DNA of 60,005 nucleotides. Origin: Actinomycetota bacterium. Its GTDB lineage: Bacteria; Actinomycetota; Actinomycetes; Actinomycetales; Microbacteriaceae. This document shows positions 1 through 9,556 of this stretch, piece after piece. How positions within the stretch are numbered: the first letter of the stretch is position 1; every line of letters begins with the position of its first letter. The stretch lies in contig JAFDWK010000009.1 in the NCBI GenBank assembly GCA_018268515.1, positions 1 to 60,005 of the forward strand, read 5' to 3'. The notes beneath the pieces are model-generated. The model did no database searches. It was not told where the DNA came from and saw nothing but the letters and a program-made list of their open reading frames with translations. The position numbers were made by a program, and so were the translations under genes.

Positions 1-3000
1 ATCAACAACGGCGGTGCGCTGCAGATCGCGGTGCCGGAGAACGCGACCGGATCCTCCTCGTTCCAGTACCAGGCCGATGACGGCCGCGGCGGCACCGCGA
101 CGGCGACGGTCGCCCTCACCGTGCACGACTGGAGCGTGAACAGCCCGCCCAAGCAGAAGCGCGTTCCGGGGATGCTCATCGAAGCCGGCGGCACCGCGAC
201 CTACAACGCCCTGCCGGACTGGATCGATCCCGACGGCGACGACGTGTACCTGAAGGATGTCGAGGCCGCCCCGGGCGACCAGGTCGACTTCACCCCCGAC
301 GGACAGCTCACCTACCGGGCGCTCGCGAGCCCGCCCGGTCGCAAGGAGATCCGGATCACGGTCGCCGACGCGCTGGGGGAGTTCACCACCGGCACGATCC
401 GCCTCGACATCCGCCCGGCCGGCACGACCGCGCCCCGGACGAACGCGGATCACGTGGTGACCCGCGCCGGCGAGCAGGTCACGGTCTCGCCGCTGCTGAA
501 CGACACCAGCTCGGGCCGGGAGCAGCTGCGCCTGACCCGCGTCGACGAGACCCCGGGCGCCGTGATCACCCCGAACTTCGCCGAGGGCACCTTCACGTTC
601 CAGGCCGATGCGCCCGGCACCTACTACATGCAGTACCTCGCCAGCGCCGGCCCCAACGCAGTGCCGGGGCTGGTGCGCGTGGACGTGCTGGACAAATCGG
701 CCGAGGCCGGTGCGCCGATCGCCGTGCGCGACATCGCCCTGCTGCCGACCGGCGGCGACGTGCTGGTCGGCGTGCTGAACAACGACATCGATCCGGCCGG
801 CGGCATCCTCGTCGTGCAGTCGGTCACGGTGGAGCCGCACAGCGGGGTCGCCGTCTCCGTGCTGAACCATGAGACGCTGCGGGTCACCGACCAGGGCAAC
901 CTCGACAAGGAGGTGCGGATCCGCTACCGCATCTCGAACGGCTCCAAGACCGCCGACGGCGACGTGATCGTCATCCCGATCCCGGCGCCCAGCAAGCTGG
1001 ACCCGCCGACCGCGGTCGACGACACGGCCGTCGTGCGCGCGGGCGATGTGGTCACCATCCCGGTGCTGGCCAATGACAAGCACGCCCCCGGCACGACGCT
1101 GCATGTCGCGCCGAAGCTGATCGAGCCGCTCATCGACCCCGCCTACGGCGAGGCGTTCGTCTCGCAGGACACGGTGCGCTTCCGTGCCGGCGACACCCCG
1201 CGCACCGTCTACGCCACCTACGAGGCGGTCGACTCGAACGGGCAGAAGGCCGCCGGATACATCACGATCCAGATCCTCCCCGTCGACGAGAAGACCAACA
1301 CCGCCCCGCGCCCGCACGACCTCACCGTGCGCGCCCTGAGCGGCACGAGCGTGCGCATCGCCGTGCCGCTGGACGGACTGGACGCCGAGGGCGACTCGGT
1401 CGAGCTCGTCGGGATCGACTCCGCGCCCAAACAGGGCAAGGTCACCGAGGTCGGGGCGAACTTCCTCACCTATCAGGCCTTCGACAAGGCCAACGGCATC
1501 GACACGTTCACCTATCGCGTGCGCGACCGGCTCGGCAAGGAGGCGACGGCGACCATCCGGGTCGGTATCGCCCCGGGCGCGGGCACCAACCAGGCGCCGT
1601 ACGCGGTGAAGGACTCGATCGTCACCCGCCCCGGCCGCACGGTCGGCGTGGCCGTGCTCGCGAACGACTCGGATCCGGACGGCGACCCGATCGGGCTCGT
1701 CAAGAACGGCATCACGCTGCCGCAGGGCGTGGACGGGCTGAAGGCCACCGTCTCCGGCGACCGGGTGCTGATCACGGCACCGAACAAGCCGCTGCAGACC
1801 TCGGTCGAGTACACCGTCGCCGACGACAAGGGCGCGACTGCCACCGCACCGGTGCAGATCACGGTGGCCGACGACGTGCCGCTCGTGCCGCCGATCGCCC
1901 GCGACGACCGGGTGCAGGCGAGCGATCTGAAGGGCAAGAGCCTGCAGGTCGAGGTGCCGGTGCTCGACAACGACGAGGATCCGGACGGCGTCGTCGACGA
2001 GCTCAAGCTGAGCACGAGCGACCCGAACGCGAAGGTGCTGCCGAACCGCAAGATCCAGGTGACGGTCGGCGAGCAGCGCCAGCTGGTGCAGTACACCGTG
2101 ACCGACCGCGACAACCTGACCGCCTCGGCGTTCATCTTCGTCCCGGCCCTGAGCGAGCTCGCGCCGACCCTGGTGAGCACCAAGCCGGTCGAGGTCAAGA
2201 GCGGGGAGACCAAGGAGCTCCCGCTGTCGCAGTACGTCACGGTCGCCGGCGGCGGTGAGGTGCGCATCACGCAGGCCGACAAGGTCAGCGCGGTGAACGC
2301 CAACGGGGCGCCGCTCATCAAGGACGAGCACACGCTCGTGTACACCTCGAAGCCGGGCTACTTCGGCGACGACGCGGTCTCGTTCGAGGTGACCGACGGC
2401 ACGGGGCCCGACGACCCCAAGGGGCGCAAGGGCACGCTGAGCCTGCCGATCACGGTGCTGCCGCCGGACAACCAGCCGCCGACGTTCACGAACGCGCAGG
2501 TGTCGGTCGCCCCGGGTGAGCCGGAGCAGAAGGTCGACCTCGCGGCGCTCGCGAAGGATCCGGATCCGGAGGACGCGAAGAAGCTGAAGTTCGCGATCAC
2601 CGGGCAGCCGGACCACGGCGTCACGGCGAGCCTCGACGGGACGACCCTCAAGGTCAAGGCCGACTCCAACGCGCCCAAGGGCACGGCGACCACCGTGCAG
2701 CTGACCGTCACGGACGGCAAGACCGAGCCGGTGGCCGGCACGGTGAACGTCACGGTCTCCGCGTCGACGCGGTCGCTGACCGTAGCGAACGAGGACACCG
2801 TCGCCCAGGCGGATCAAGGCAAGCCGGTCACGATCCCGGTGCTGCAGAACGACGTGAACCCGTTCCCGGACAAGCCGCTGAAGATCCTCTCCGTCGGCGT
2901 GCAGACCGGGTCCGCGGCCTCCGCCGTGCAGGGCGACAACGTGGTGATCACCCCCGCGAAGGACTTCGTCGGTCAGGTCGTCGCGACCTACCGGGTGCAG

Positions 3001-4740
3001 GACGCGACGAAGGATCCGGATCGCGAGGTCGACGGCCGCATCGTCGTGACCGTGCAGGGCATCCCGGACGCTCCGGGCGCCCCGCAGGTGACGAGCGTGC
3101 AGGACCGCACGGTGGTGCTGAACTGGTCGGCGCCATCCAACAACGGCGCCGAGATCACCGGATACACGGTCAAGGCCACGAGCGGCGGCGCCTACTCCAA
3201 GCAGTGTGCGTCGACGACGTGCACGCTGGACGGTCTCACCAACAACGTCGAGTACACGTTCGCGGTGACCGCGACGAACCGCGTCGGCGAGGGCAAGCCG
3301 TCCCCGACCTCCGCGGTGGCCCGTCCCGACGCACGGCCGGACACGCCGAACCCGCCGACTCTGAAGTTCGGCGACAAGTCGCTGGACGTGGCCTGGAAGA
3401 CCCCGACGACGCCCGGATCCCCCGTGTCCTCATTCAACCTGGAGATCTCGCCGGCGCCGCCCAGCGGTGTCGCGACGAAGACCGGGGTGACCGGCAACAG
3501 CCTGAAATGGGACGGGCTGGAGAACGGCGCCAACTACCAGGTGCGGGTGCAGGCGGTGAACCGCGCCCCCGAGCCGTCCACCTGGTCGGGCTGGTCGGCG
3601 GCGGAGGTCCCCGCGGGCCCGCCGACCGCGCCGGGCACCCCGAACGCGCAGAGCGCTCCCTCGGTCGGATCCCAGTCGCAGATGACCGTGACCTGGACGG
3701 CCGCCGGCGCGAACGGCGACGCGATCTCCAGCTACGACCTGCAGGTGCTGCAGGGGTCGTCCGTGGTGAACACGATCAGCGTGCCCGGCACCGCGAAGAG
3801 CCAGAACGTGACCGTGGGCAACTCGACCGCGGACTACACGTTCAAGGTGCGCGGCAACAACAAGGCCGGCGCCGGTGCCTGGTCGGCGGTCTCCAACGCC
3901 CGCCGCGCGTTCGGGCAGCCCGGTGCGACGACGCTCACGAGCGTCCTGGAGCAGAACAACAACATCCACGTCGCGTACAGCCTGGCGGACGCGAACGGCG
4001 CGAGCAGCAGCGAGATCCACTACGAGTACTCGATCGGCAGCGGCTGGGTGCGCAGCTGGAACGGATCCGACATCCCCGCGGCCAACAACGGCACGTACAC
4101 CGTGCAGGTGCGGGCGTACTCGGTCGTCGGCGGGCAGGAGTCGCAGCCGGGAGCCGCGGGCACCAAGTCGGGCGTTCAGCCCTACGGATCGGTGAACACG
4201 CCTGGCGCGAGCGCGGTGAACAACGGCACCACGGTGACCATGGGCTGGTCGGCGCCGGCCGACAACGGCCGGTCGATCCAGGTCATGCAGATCAGCATCG
4301 ACGGCGGAGCGTGGGAGAACGTCGGCCGCAGCGGCACGCGCACCAGCGGCTCGGCGTACTCGACCACGCACACCATCAAGGTGCGCGCGCAGGACTCGGC
4401 GGGCCAGTGGTCCAGCGAGGCCGTTGCGTCGGCCCGGACGTCAGACCCGCCCCCGCCGCGGGTGTGGGTGACGCAGGGCAACCCGGCCGGCAGCGGTTGC
4501 GTGAACGGGTGCCGCCTGATGGTCGTGAACTTCCAGAACCTGAACATCGGCACTTACTCGGTGACCTGCCATTCCAGTGCGAACGGCCAGATCGGCGGCA
4601 CCCACTCGGTCAACTTCACCGGCAACGGCAGTGTGCAGCTGTCCTGCTGGCAGGGCCGTGACGGCGTGGACGTCTGGGTCGACATCCTGGGCTGGGGCAG
4701 CTCGGTCGACACCGAGAAGCAGTACTGGCCGAGACCGTAG
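1..4740 (+). CDS. Giant surface protein with tandem Ig-like and fibronectin type III domains (5' partial)
   Basis: The frame is open from base 1, so the start lies upstream; 1579 residues are visible. Up to about residue 1020 it is a string of cadherin/Ig-like repeats of roughly 90-100 residues, each with a short Asn-Asp-x-Asp-Pro-type turn (for example NDSDPDGDP) and ending in a VTV or ITV strand. From about residue 1021 to 1480 come several fibronectin type III-like domains (P-x-AP-x-x, W-x-x-P, Y-x-V/F-x-V patterns). The last 100 residues (bases 4441-4740) form a Cys-containing beta-rich domain ending without a sortase motif or membrane anchor. It heads an operon with MoxR, DUF58 and FHA/kinase genes, a grouping common in Micrococcales. 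Inferred role: secreted or wall-associated adhesive or structural protein. The N-terminus, and so any signal peptide or membrane anchor, is not visible. Confidence 0.85.
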   Translation: MNNGGALQIAVPENATGSSSFQYQADDGRGGTATATVALTVHDWSVNSPPKQKRVPGMLIEAGGTATYNALPDWIDPDGDDVYLKDVEAAPGDQVDFTPDGQLTYRALASPPGRKEIRITVADALGEFTTGTIRLDIRPAGTTAPRTNADHVVTRAGEQVTVSPLLNDTSSGREQLRLTRVDETPGAVITPNFAEGTFTFQADAPGTYYMQYLASAGPNAVPGLVRVDVLDKSAEAGAPIAVRDIALLPTGGDVLVGVLNNDIDPAGGILVVQSVTVEPHSGVAVSVLNHETLRVTDQGNLDKEVRIRYRISNGSKTADGDVIVIPIPAPSKLDPPTAVDDTAVVRAGDVVTIPVLANDKHAPGTTLHVAPKLIEPLIDPAYGEAFVSQDTVRFRAGDTPRTVYATYEAVDSNGQKAAGYITIQILPVDEKTNTAPRPHDLTVRALSGTSVRIAVPLDGLDAEGDSVELVGIDSAPKQGKVTEVGANFLTYQAFDKANGIDTFTYRVRDRLGKEATATIRVGIAPGAGTNQAPYAVKDSIVTRPGRTVGVAVLANDSDPDGDPIGLVKNGITLPQGVDGLKATVSGDRVLITAPNKPLQTSVEYTVADDKGATATAPVQITVADDVPLVPPIARDDRVQASDLKGKSLQVEVPVLDNDEDPDGVVDELKLSTSDPNAKVLPNRKIQVTVGEQRQLVQYTVTDRDNLTASAFIFVPALSELAPTLVSTKPVEVKSGETKELPLSQYVTVAGGGEVRITQADKVSAVNANGAPLIKDEHTLVYTSKPGYFGDDAVSFEVTDGTGPDDPKGRKGTLSLPITVLPPDNQPPTFTNAQVSVAPGEPEQKVDLAALAKDPDPEDAKKLKFAITGQPDHGVTASLDGTTLKVKADSNAPKGTATTVQLTVTDGKTEPVAGTVNVTVSASTRSLTVANEDTVAQADQGKPVTIPVLQNDVNPFPDKPLKILSVGVQTGSAASAVQGDNVVITPAKDFVGQVVATYRVQDATKDPDREVDGRIVVTVQGIPDAPGAPQVTSVQDRTVVLNWSAPSNNGAEITGYTVKATSGGAYSKQCASTTCTLDGLTNNVEYTFAVTATNRVGEGKPSPTSAVARPDARPDTPNPPTLKFGDKSLDVAWKTPTTPGSPVSSFNLEISPAPPSGVATKTGVTGNSLKWDGLENGANYQVRVQAVNRAPEPSTWSGWSAAEVPAGPPTAPGTPNAQSAPSVGSQSQMTVTWTAAGANGDAISSYDLQVLQGSSVVNTISVPGTAKSQNVTVGNSTADYTFKVRGNNKAGAGAWSAVSNARRAFGQPGATTLTSVLEQNNNIHVAYSLADANGASSSEIHYEYSIGSGWVRSWNGSDIPAANNGTYTVQVRAYSVVGGQESQPGAAGTKSGVQPYGSVNTPGASAVNNGTTVTMGWSAPADNGRSIQVMQISIDGGAWENVGRSGTRTSGSAYSTTHTIKVRAQDSAGQWSSEAVASARTSDPPPPRVWVTQGNPAGSGCVNGCRLMVVNFQNLNIGTYSVTCHSSANGQIGGTHSVNFTGNGSVQLSCWQGRDGVDVWVDILGWGSSVDTEKQYWPRP

Positions 4741-4788
4741 CCGCGCTCGCGCGGACCCCGACTCCCACTGACGAAGGAACGAACAACG

Positions 4789-5760
4789 ATGACGATGACC
4801 CCCGAGCAGGCGGCCTGGTTCCAGGGCACCTTCACCCGCCTCGTCGACAACGTCGACCGGGCGCTGCAGGGCAAGCGCGACGTGGTGAGCCTCGTGCTCG
4901 CCTCGATGCTGGCCGAGGGGCACGTGCTCCTCGAGGATGCCCCCGGCACCGGCAAGACGAGCCTCGCGAAGGCGCTCGCCGCCACCGTGCAGGGCACCAG
5001 CAGCCGGATCCAGTTCACGCCGGATCTGCTGCCCTCGGACGTCACGGGCGTGACGATCTACGACCAGAACACGCACACCTTCGAGTTCCATCGCGGCCCG
5101 GTGTTCGCCTCGATCGTGCTCGCCGACGAGATCAACCGCGCCTCGCCGAAGACGCAATCGGCGCTGCTCGAGGTCATGGAGGAGTCGCGGGTCACCGTGG
5201 ACGGCACAGCCCACGAGGCAGGCCGGCCGTTCCTGGTGATCGCCACGCAGAACCCGATCGAGCAGGCGGGCACCTACAAGCTGCCCGAGGCGCAGTTGGA
5301 CCGCTTCCTGATCAAGACGTCGATCGGCTACCCCGACCTCGACGTCACCGCGTCGATCCTCGCGGGCGCGGCCGAGCGCAACCCGGCCTCGCGGCTGACC
5401 CCGGTGATCACGACGAACGCGGTCGCCGACATGGCCGACCTCGCCGCCGCCGTGCACGTCGAGCCCGCCGTGCTGCGCTACATCGCCGAGCTCGTCGAAG
5501 CGACCCGTGAGGATGCCGCGATCCGCCTCGGCGTCTCCGTGCGCGGCGCGCTGGCCATGGTGCGCATCGCGAAGGTGTGGGCCGCCGCGCAGGGCCGGCA
5601 CTACGTGCTGCCCGACGATGTGAAGGCCCTGGCCCGCCCGGTGTGGCTGCACCGGCTGCTCCTCGACCCGGAGGCGGAGTTCGCCGGCACCACTGCCGAC
5701 ACCGTCGTCGCCCGCGTCGTCGAGAAGGTCGCCGCCCCGCAGGCGCGCGCGGCGGCCTGA
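4789..5760 (+). CDS. MoxR-family AAA+ ATPase
   Basis: This 323-residue protein is a MoxR-type AAA+ ATPase, usually a chaperone that helps assemble or activate partner complexes. The Walker A motif is APGTGKTS with K56. The Walker B motif is VLADEINRA with D113 and E114, followed by the sensor segment IATQNPIEQAGTYKLPEAQLDRF and a C-terminal lid domain (AAA_lid_2 type). The ATG follows a GAAGGAACG ribosome site after a 48-base gap from the giant surface gene. As in most genomes it sits directly before a DUF58 protein and a transglutaminase-like protein, so it probably acts with them at the membrane. Length is normal for the family. Confidence 0.95.
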   Translation: MTMTPEQAAWFQGTFTRLVDNVDRALQGKRDVVSLVLASMLAEGHVLLEDAPGTGKTSLAKALAATVQGTSSRIQFTPDLLPSDVTGVTIYDQNTHTFEFHRGPVFASIVLADEINRASPKTQSALLEVMEESRVTVDGTAHEAGRPFLVIATQNPIEQAGTYKLPEAQLDRFLIKTSIGYPDLDVTASILAGAAERNPASRLTPVITTNAVADMADLAAAVHVEPAVLRYIAELVEATREDAAIRLGVSVRGALAMVRIAKVWAAAQGRHYVLPDDVKALARPVWLHRLLLDPEAEFAGTTADTVVARVVEKVAAPQARAAA

Positions 5761-5786
5761 ACACCGACACACGACAGAGAGCACGC

Positions 5787-7055
5787 ATGACCACCACCGC
5801 CCAGGCGCCCGGATCCGACCGAGCGGCCGGATCCGACCGTGAGGCCGGCTGGCGCGACATCGCCGCGCTGCTGCTCGCGCGCGCCGGTGCGCGGCTGCGC
5901 CTGATGGCGGGAGCGGTGCGCCCGCTGGCCTGGGTGCTCGCCGCGATCGCCCTCGGTTGCCTGCTCCTCGCGCTGCCGCTGGGCTGGGTCGAGTTCGCCG
6001 TGATCGCGATCGTGATCGCGATCGTGCTGGCGCTGTGCGCGCTGTTCCTGATCGGCCGCACCGCGTACGACGTGCGCCTCGACCTCGCCCGCACCCGGGT
6101 CGTGGTGGGCGAGCGCGCGGTCGGCGCGCTGACCCTCGCGAACCGCAGCAGCCGCGCGATCCTGCCCTCGCGCGTGGTGCTGCCGGTGGGTGGCGGGCGC
6201 GGCGAGTTCGGCATCAAACGGCTCGCCCCCGGAGAAGAGGCCGAGGAACTGTTCGCGATCCCCACGCACCGCCGCGGCGTGGTCTCGGTCGGCCCGGTCA
6301 GCGTGGTGCGCGGCGATCCGCTCGGGCTGTTCGAACGCGCGCACCGCCGCGACGACCCGATCGATCTGTTCGTGCACCCCCGCACGATCATGTTCGACGG
6401 GCAGTCGCTCGGGTTCCTGCGCGACCTCGAGGGGCTCCCCGCGTCGGATCTGTCCCGTGACGATGTCTCGTTCCACGCGCTCAACGAGTACCAGCCCGGC
6501 GACGACCTGCGGCGCGTGCACTGGCGCTCCTCGGCGCGCACCGGCGTGCTCATGGTGCGCCAGTACGAGGAGACCCGCCGCTCGCACTTCGTGATCGGCC
6601 TCAGCCGGTCGGCCGGCGACTACACCGAGCCAGACGAGTTCGAGCTGGCGATCTCGCTCGCCGGATCCGTCGGCCTGCGTGCGCTGCGCGATTCGCAGCA
6701 CGTCGAGCTGCGTGTGCAGGGCCGCGCCCTGCCCTCGGGCACCGGCAAGCAGCTGCTCGACTCGCTCGCCGGGGTGGACGAGAGCCGTCCGAAGGACGGC
6801 GGGCTGGCCGCGCTCGCCGGCACCGTGGCCGCGCACATGCCGCTGTCCAGCGTGGTCGTGCTGGTGTGCGGCGCGCGCACCAGCACGGAGGAGCTGCGCA
6901 CGGCTTGCGCGCGACTGCCGTTCGGATCCCGGGTGCTCGCGATCGTGGCGCAGATCGGGGCCACGCCGTCGCTGCGGCGCATCAGCGACGCCGACGTCAT
7001 CACGGTCGGCACGCTCGAGCAGCTGCCCCTCGCCCTCGGGAAGGTGCTCGCATGA
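5787..7055 (+). CDS. DUF58 domain-containing membrane protein
   Basis: A 422-residue partner of the MoxR ATPase. Two hydrophobic segments near residues 46-87 give a membrane anchor, followed by a beta-rich region. The DUF58 signature lies around residues 229-255 (YQPGDDLRRVHWRSSART), followed by a von Willebrand-A-like alpha/beta tail. The ATG at 5787, shortly after the moxR stop with a GAGAGCACGC leader, is preferred over an upstream in-frame start at 5577 inside moxR. The biochemical function of DUF58 proteins is not settled; conserved linkage to MoxR is the main clue. The stop overlaps the next start (ATGA), indicating translational coupling. Confidence 0.92.
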   Translation: MTTTAQAPGSDRAAGSDREAGWRDIAALLLARAGARLRLMAGAVRPLAWVLAAIALGCLLLALPLGWVEFAVIAIVIAIVLALCALFLIGRTAYDVRLDLARTRVVVGERAVGALTLANRSSRAILPSRVVLPVGGGRGEFGIKRLAPGEEAEELFAIPTHRRGVVSVGPVSVVRGDPLGLFERAHRRDDPIDLFVHPRTIMFDGQSLGFLRDLEGLPASDLSRDDVSFHALNEYQPGDDLRRVHWRSSARTGVLMVRQYEETRRSHFVIGLSRSAGDYTEPDEFELAISLAGSVGLRALRDSQHVELRVQGRALPSGTGKQLLDSLAGVDESRPKDGGLAALAGTVAAHMPLSSVVVLVCGARTSTEELRTACARLPFGSRVLAIVAQIGATPSLRRISDADVITVGTLEQLPLALGKVLA

Positions 7056-9556
7056 CCGGTCCGCAGACGCCGTCGCTATCGCCATCGTCGGCTCCGTCAC
7101 CCACGCCGTCGCTCACGCCCGGCCGCACCCTCGTCGACCTCACCGCCGTCGCGCTGCTGCTCGGCGTCGGTGTCGTCGGCTGGTGGCCGTCGTTCGCCGG
7201 CGGCTCGTACCTGCCCGCGGCGCTCGGCGGACTCGTGCTCGGGCTCGGCGTCGCCCTGCTCTGCGCCTGGCGCCGCTGGGGCATCCTCGTCATCGCCGGG
7301 CTCACCCTGCTCGTCTACTTCGGCTTCGGCGGGGCGCTGGCGCTGCCGAGCACCACGCTGTTCGGTGTGATCCCCACCGGCGAGACCCTCGGCGGTCTCG
7401 CCGCCGGCGCCGTCACCAGCTGGAAGGCGATGCTCACCACGGTCGCCCCGGTGGCGGTCGGCGATGGCTACGGGCTCGTGCCGTTCCTCGCGGCGCTCGT
7501 GCTCACCGTGGTCGCCGCCTCCCTGGCGCTGCGCCTGCGCCGGCCGGCCTGGGCGCTGATCCCCGCCGCCGTGCACCTCGTGCTGGTGATCGCGATGGGC
7601 GTGCCGCAGCCCGCGGCGCCGATCGTGCAGGGCGTCGTGTTCGCGGTCATCGCGGTCGCCTGGCTGGCGCTGCGCGGGACCGGGGCCTCCAGCGGCGCGG
7701 CGGTGTCGGTCGCCGCCGACGGATCCCGCTCCACGGCCCTGCGCCGCCGGCGCCTGCTCGCCGGGGGAGCCGTGCTCGCCGTCGCCGCCCTCGCCGGAAC
7801 CGGGGCCGCCGCCGCGACCACGCTCGCCGAGCCGCGCCACGTGTTCCGCGACGTGGTGCTGCCGCCGTTCGACGTGCACGAGTACGCGAGCCCGCTGCAG
7901 TCGTACCGCGGCTACGTCAAGGACCACCGCAAGGACACCCTGTTCACGGTGAAGGGCCTGCCCGAGGGCGCCAGGATCCGCATCGGCACGATGGACGAGT
8001 ACAACGGCATCGTCTACGACGTGTCGGACAAGGGGGTCGGCTCCTCGGGCGCGTTCGGCCCGATCCGGGACAGCATGTCGGCGGATGCGACCGGATCCGC
8101 CGCGCAGCTGCAGTTCACGATGGACCAGTACGCCGCGGTCTGGGTTCCCGATGCCGGTCAGGTGCAGAAGATCACCTTCGGCGGATCCGATGCCGATGCG
8201 CTGCGTCGCGGTGCGTACTACAACGAGTCCACCGGCACGGCCGTCACGATCACGAAGCTGCGCGCGGGCGACACGTACACGGTCGACACCACGATTCCGA
8301 AGAGCTGGAGCGACAAGGAGCTCGAGGGACAGCAGTTCGGATCCGTCTCGATGCCGAAGCAGGTGCCGGGGCCGGAGAAGCTCTCCACCCTCGCCTCCGA
8401 CACCGTGGCCGACGCGAAGACGCCGATCGCCCAGGTGCGCGCCCTGGTGAAGAAGTTCTCCGAGGAGGGCTTCTTCAGCCATGGGCTGGAGGGCGAGGCG
8501 CTCAGCCGCGCCGGGCACACCGAGGAGCGGATCTCGACGCTGATCGGCGGCGAGCAGATGATCGGCGACGACGAGCAGTACGCGGTCGCGATGACGCTCG
8601 CCGCGCGTTCGCTGGGGATTCCCGCGCGCGTGGTGATGGGCTTCTACCCGGACAAGGGGCAGAAGGGCACGTTCTCCGCGAACGGCGACAACCTGCACGC
8701 CTGGGTCGAGGTGAACTTCGCGAAGGCGGGCTGGGTGGCGTTCGATCCCACCCCGCCGAAGGACAAGGTCCCGCAGGACCAGATCACCAAGCCGAAGGTG
8801 GTGCCCAAGCCGCAGGTGCTGCAGCCGCCGCCCCCGCCGCAGGAGCCGGTCGACCTGCCCCCGACCGTGCCCGACCAGCGCGGGGCGCAGGACGGCCCGA
8901 ACAACCTACTCGGCATCCTCGGCATCGTGCTTGCGATCGGCGGCAGCGCTCTGCTCGTGCTCGCGATCCTCGCGGCCCCGTTCATCGTTATCGGCGCCTG
9001 GAAGGCCGCGCGCCGACGCAAGCGCCGGGCGGCGCAGCAGACGGCCGACCGGATCAGCGGCGGGTGGGATGAGCTCACCGATCGCGCGGTCGACTACGGC
9101 GCGCGGATCCCGCTCGGCGCGACGCGCGCTGAGGAGGCGCACACCGTCGCCACCGCGCTCACGGTGCCCGCCGTGACCGTGCTCGCCGACCACGCCGACG
9201 CGCAGGTGTTCGGCCCCACCGAGCCCACCGAGGCCGAGGTGGACGCGTTCTGGGCGGAGGTCGACGGCATCGTCGCCGGTCTCGGCAAGAACGCGAACTG
9301 GCGACGCCGACTGCGCGCCCGGCTCAGTCTGCGCTCGCTGCTGGGCGGCTCCCGGCTGTCCTCCGGCGTGCAGGGCCTGCGCGATGCCGCCTCGGAGCGG
9401 ATCCGTCGCTCCGGCGCCGGATCCCCCGGCATCGGATCCCCCGGTGCCGGATCCCCTGGCGCGGGCGCCGTGGCACCTGGCACGATCGAGAGCAGTTCCC
9501 GTCCGCGGCGCGCACGCCGCTCCACAGGCCCCGCATCCGAGAGCGAGACACCATGA
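7052..9556 (+). CDS. Membrane protein with extracytoplasmic transglutaminase-like domain, catalytic Cys replaced
   Basis: An 834-residue protein. It has several N-terminal membrane helices (about residues 25-260), a large extracytoplasmic part with the transglutaminase-like core, a proline-rich linker, one more helix near residues 620-650 and a cytoplasmic tail with GSPGxGSPG repeats. In TgpA-type domains the nucleophile sits in G-x-C-E-Q-Y/F-A. Here the motif reads GDDEQYA, with D507 in the Cys position, while the His (H549, LHAWVEV) and Asp (D565, FDPTP) of the triad are present. It is therefore probably non-catalytic, perhaps a binding fold. The ATG at 7052 overlaps the DUF58 stop by four bases. 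Function in the signalling operon is inferred only from context. Confidence 0.88.
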   Translation: MTGPQTPSLSPSSAPSPTPSLTPGRTLVDLTAVALLLGVGVVGWWPSFAGGSYLPAALGGLVLGLGVALLCAWRRWGILVIAGLTLLVYFGFGGALALPSTTLFGVIPTGETLGGLAAGAVTSWKAMLTTVAPVAVGDGYGLVPFLAALVLTVVAASLALRLRRPAWALIPAAVHLVLVIAMGVPQPAAPIVQGVVFAVIAVAWLALRGTGASSGAAVSVAADGSRSTALRRRRLLAGGAVLAVAALAGTGAAAATTLAEPRHVFRDVVLPPFDVHEYASPLQSYRGYVKDHRKDTLFTVKGLPEGARIRIGTMDEYNGIVYDVSDKGVGSSGAFGPIRDSMSADATGSAAQLQFTMDQYAAVWVPDAGQVQKITFGGSDADALRRGAYYNESTGTAVTITKLRAGDTYTVDTTIPKSWSDKELEGQQFGSVSMPKQVPGPEKLSTLASDTVADAKTPIAQVRALVKKFSEEGFFSHGLEGEALSRAGHTEERISTLIGGEQMIGDDEQYAVAMTLAARSLGIPARVVMGFYPDKGQKGTFSANGDNLHAWVEVNFAKAGWVAFDPTPPKDKVPQDQITKPKVVPKPQVLQPPPPPQEPVDLPPTVPDQRGAQDGPNNLLGILGIVLAIGGSALLVLAILAAPFIVIGAWKAARRRKRRAAQQTADRISGGWDELTDRAVDYGARIPLGATRAEEAHTVATALTVPAVTVLADHADAQVFGPTEPTEAEVDAFWAEVDGIVAGLGKNANWRRRLRARLSLRSLLGGSRLSSGVQGLRDAASERIRRSGAGSPGIGSPGAGSPGAGAVAPGTIESSSRPRRARRSTGPASESETP

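Noticed and set aside
3204-4661. Long plus-strand frame of 485 residues inside the giant surface gene
   Set aside because: It is the +1 shadow of the real frame, rich in Arg/Gly/Ala, with no domains; the main frame carries clear Ig/FnIII repeats.
9417-9480. GGATCCCCC repeats as an intergenic tandem repeat
   Set aside because: They are in frame and encode GSPGxGSPG in the transglutaminase-like protein tail.
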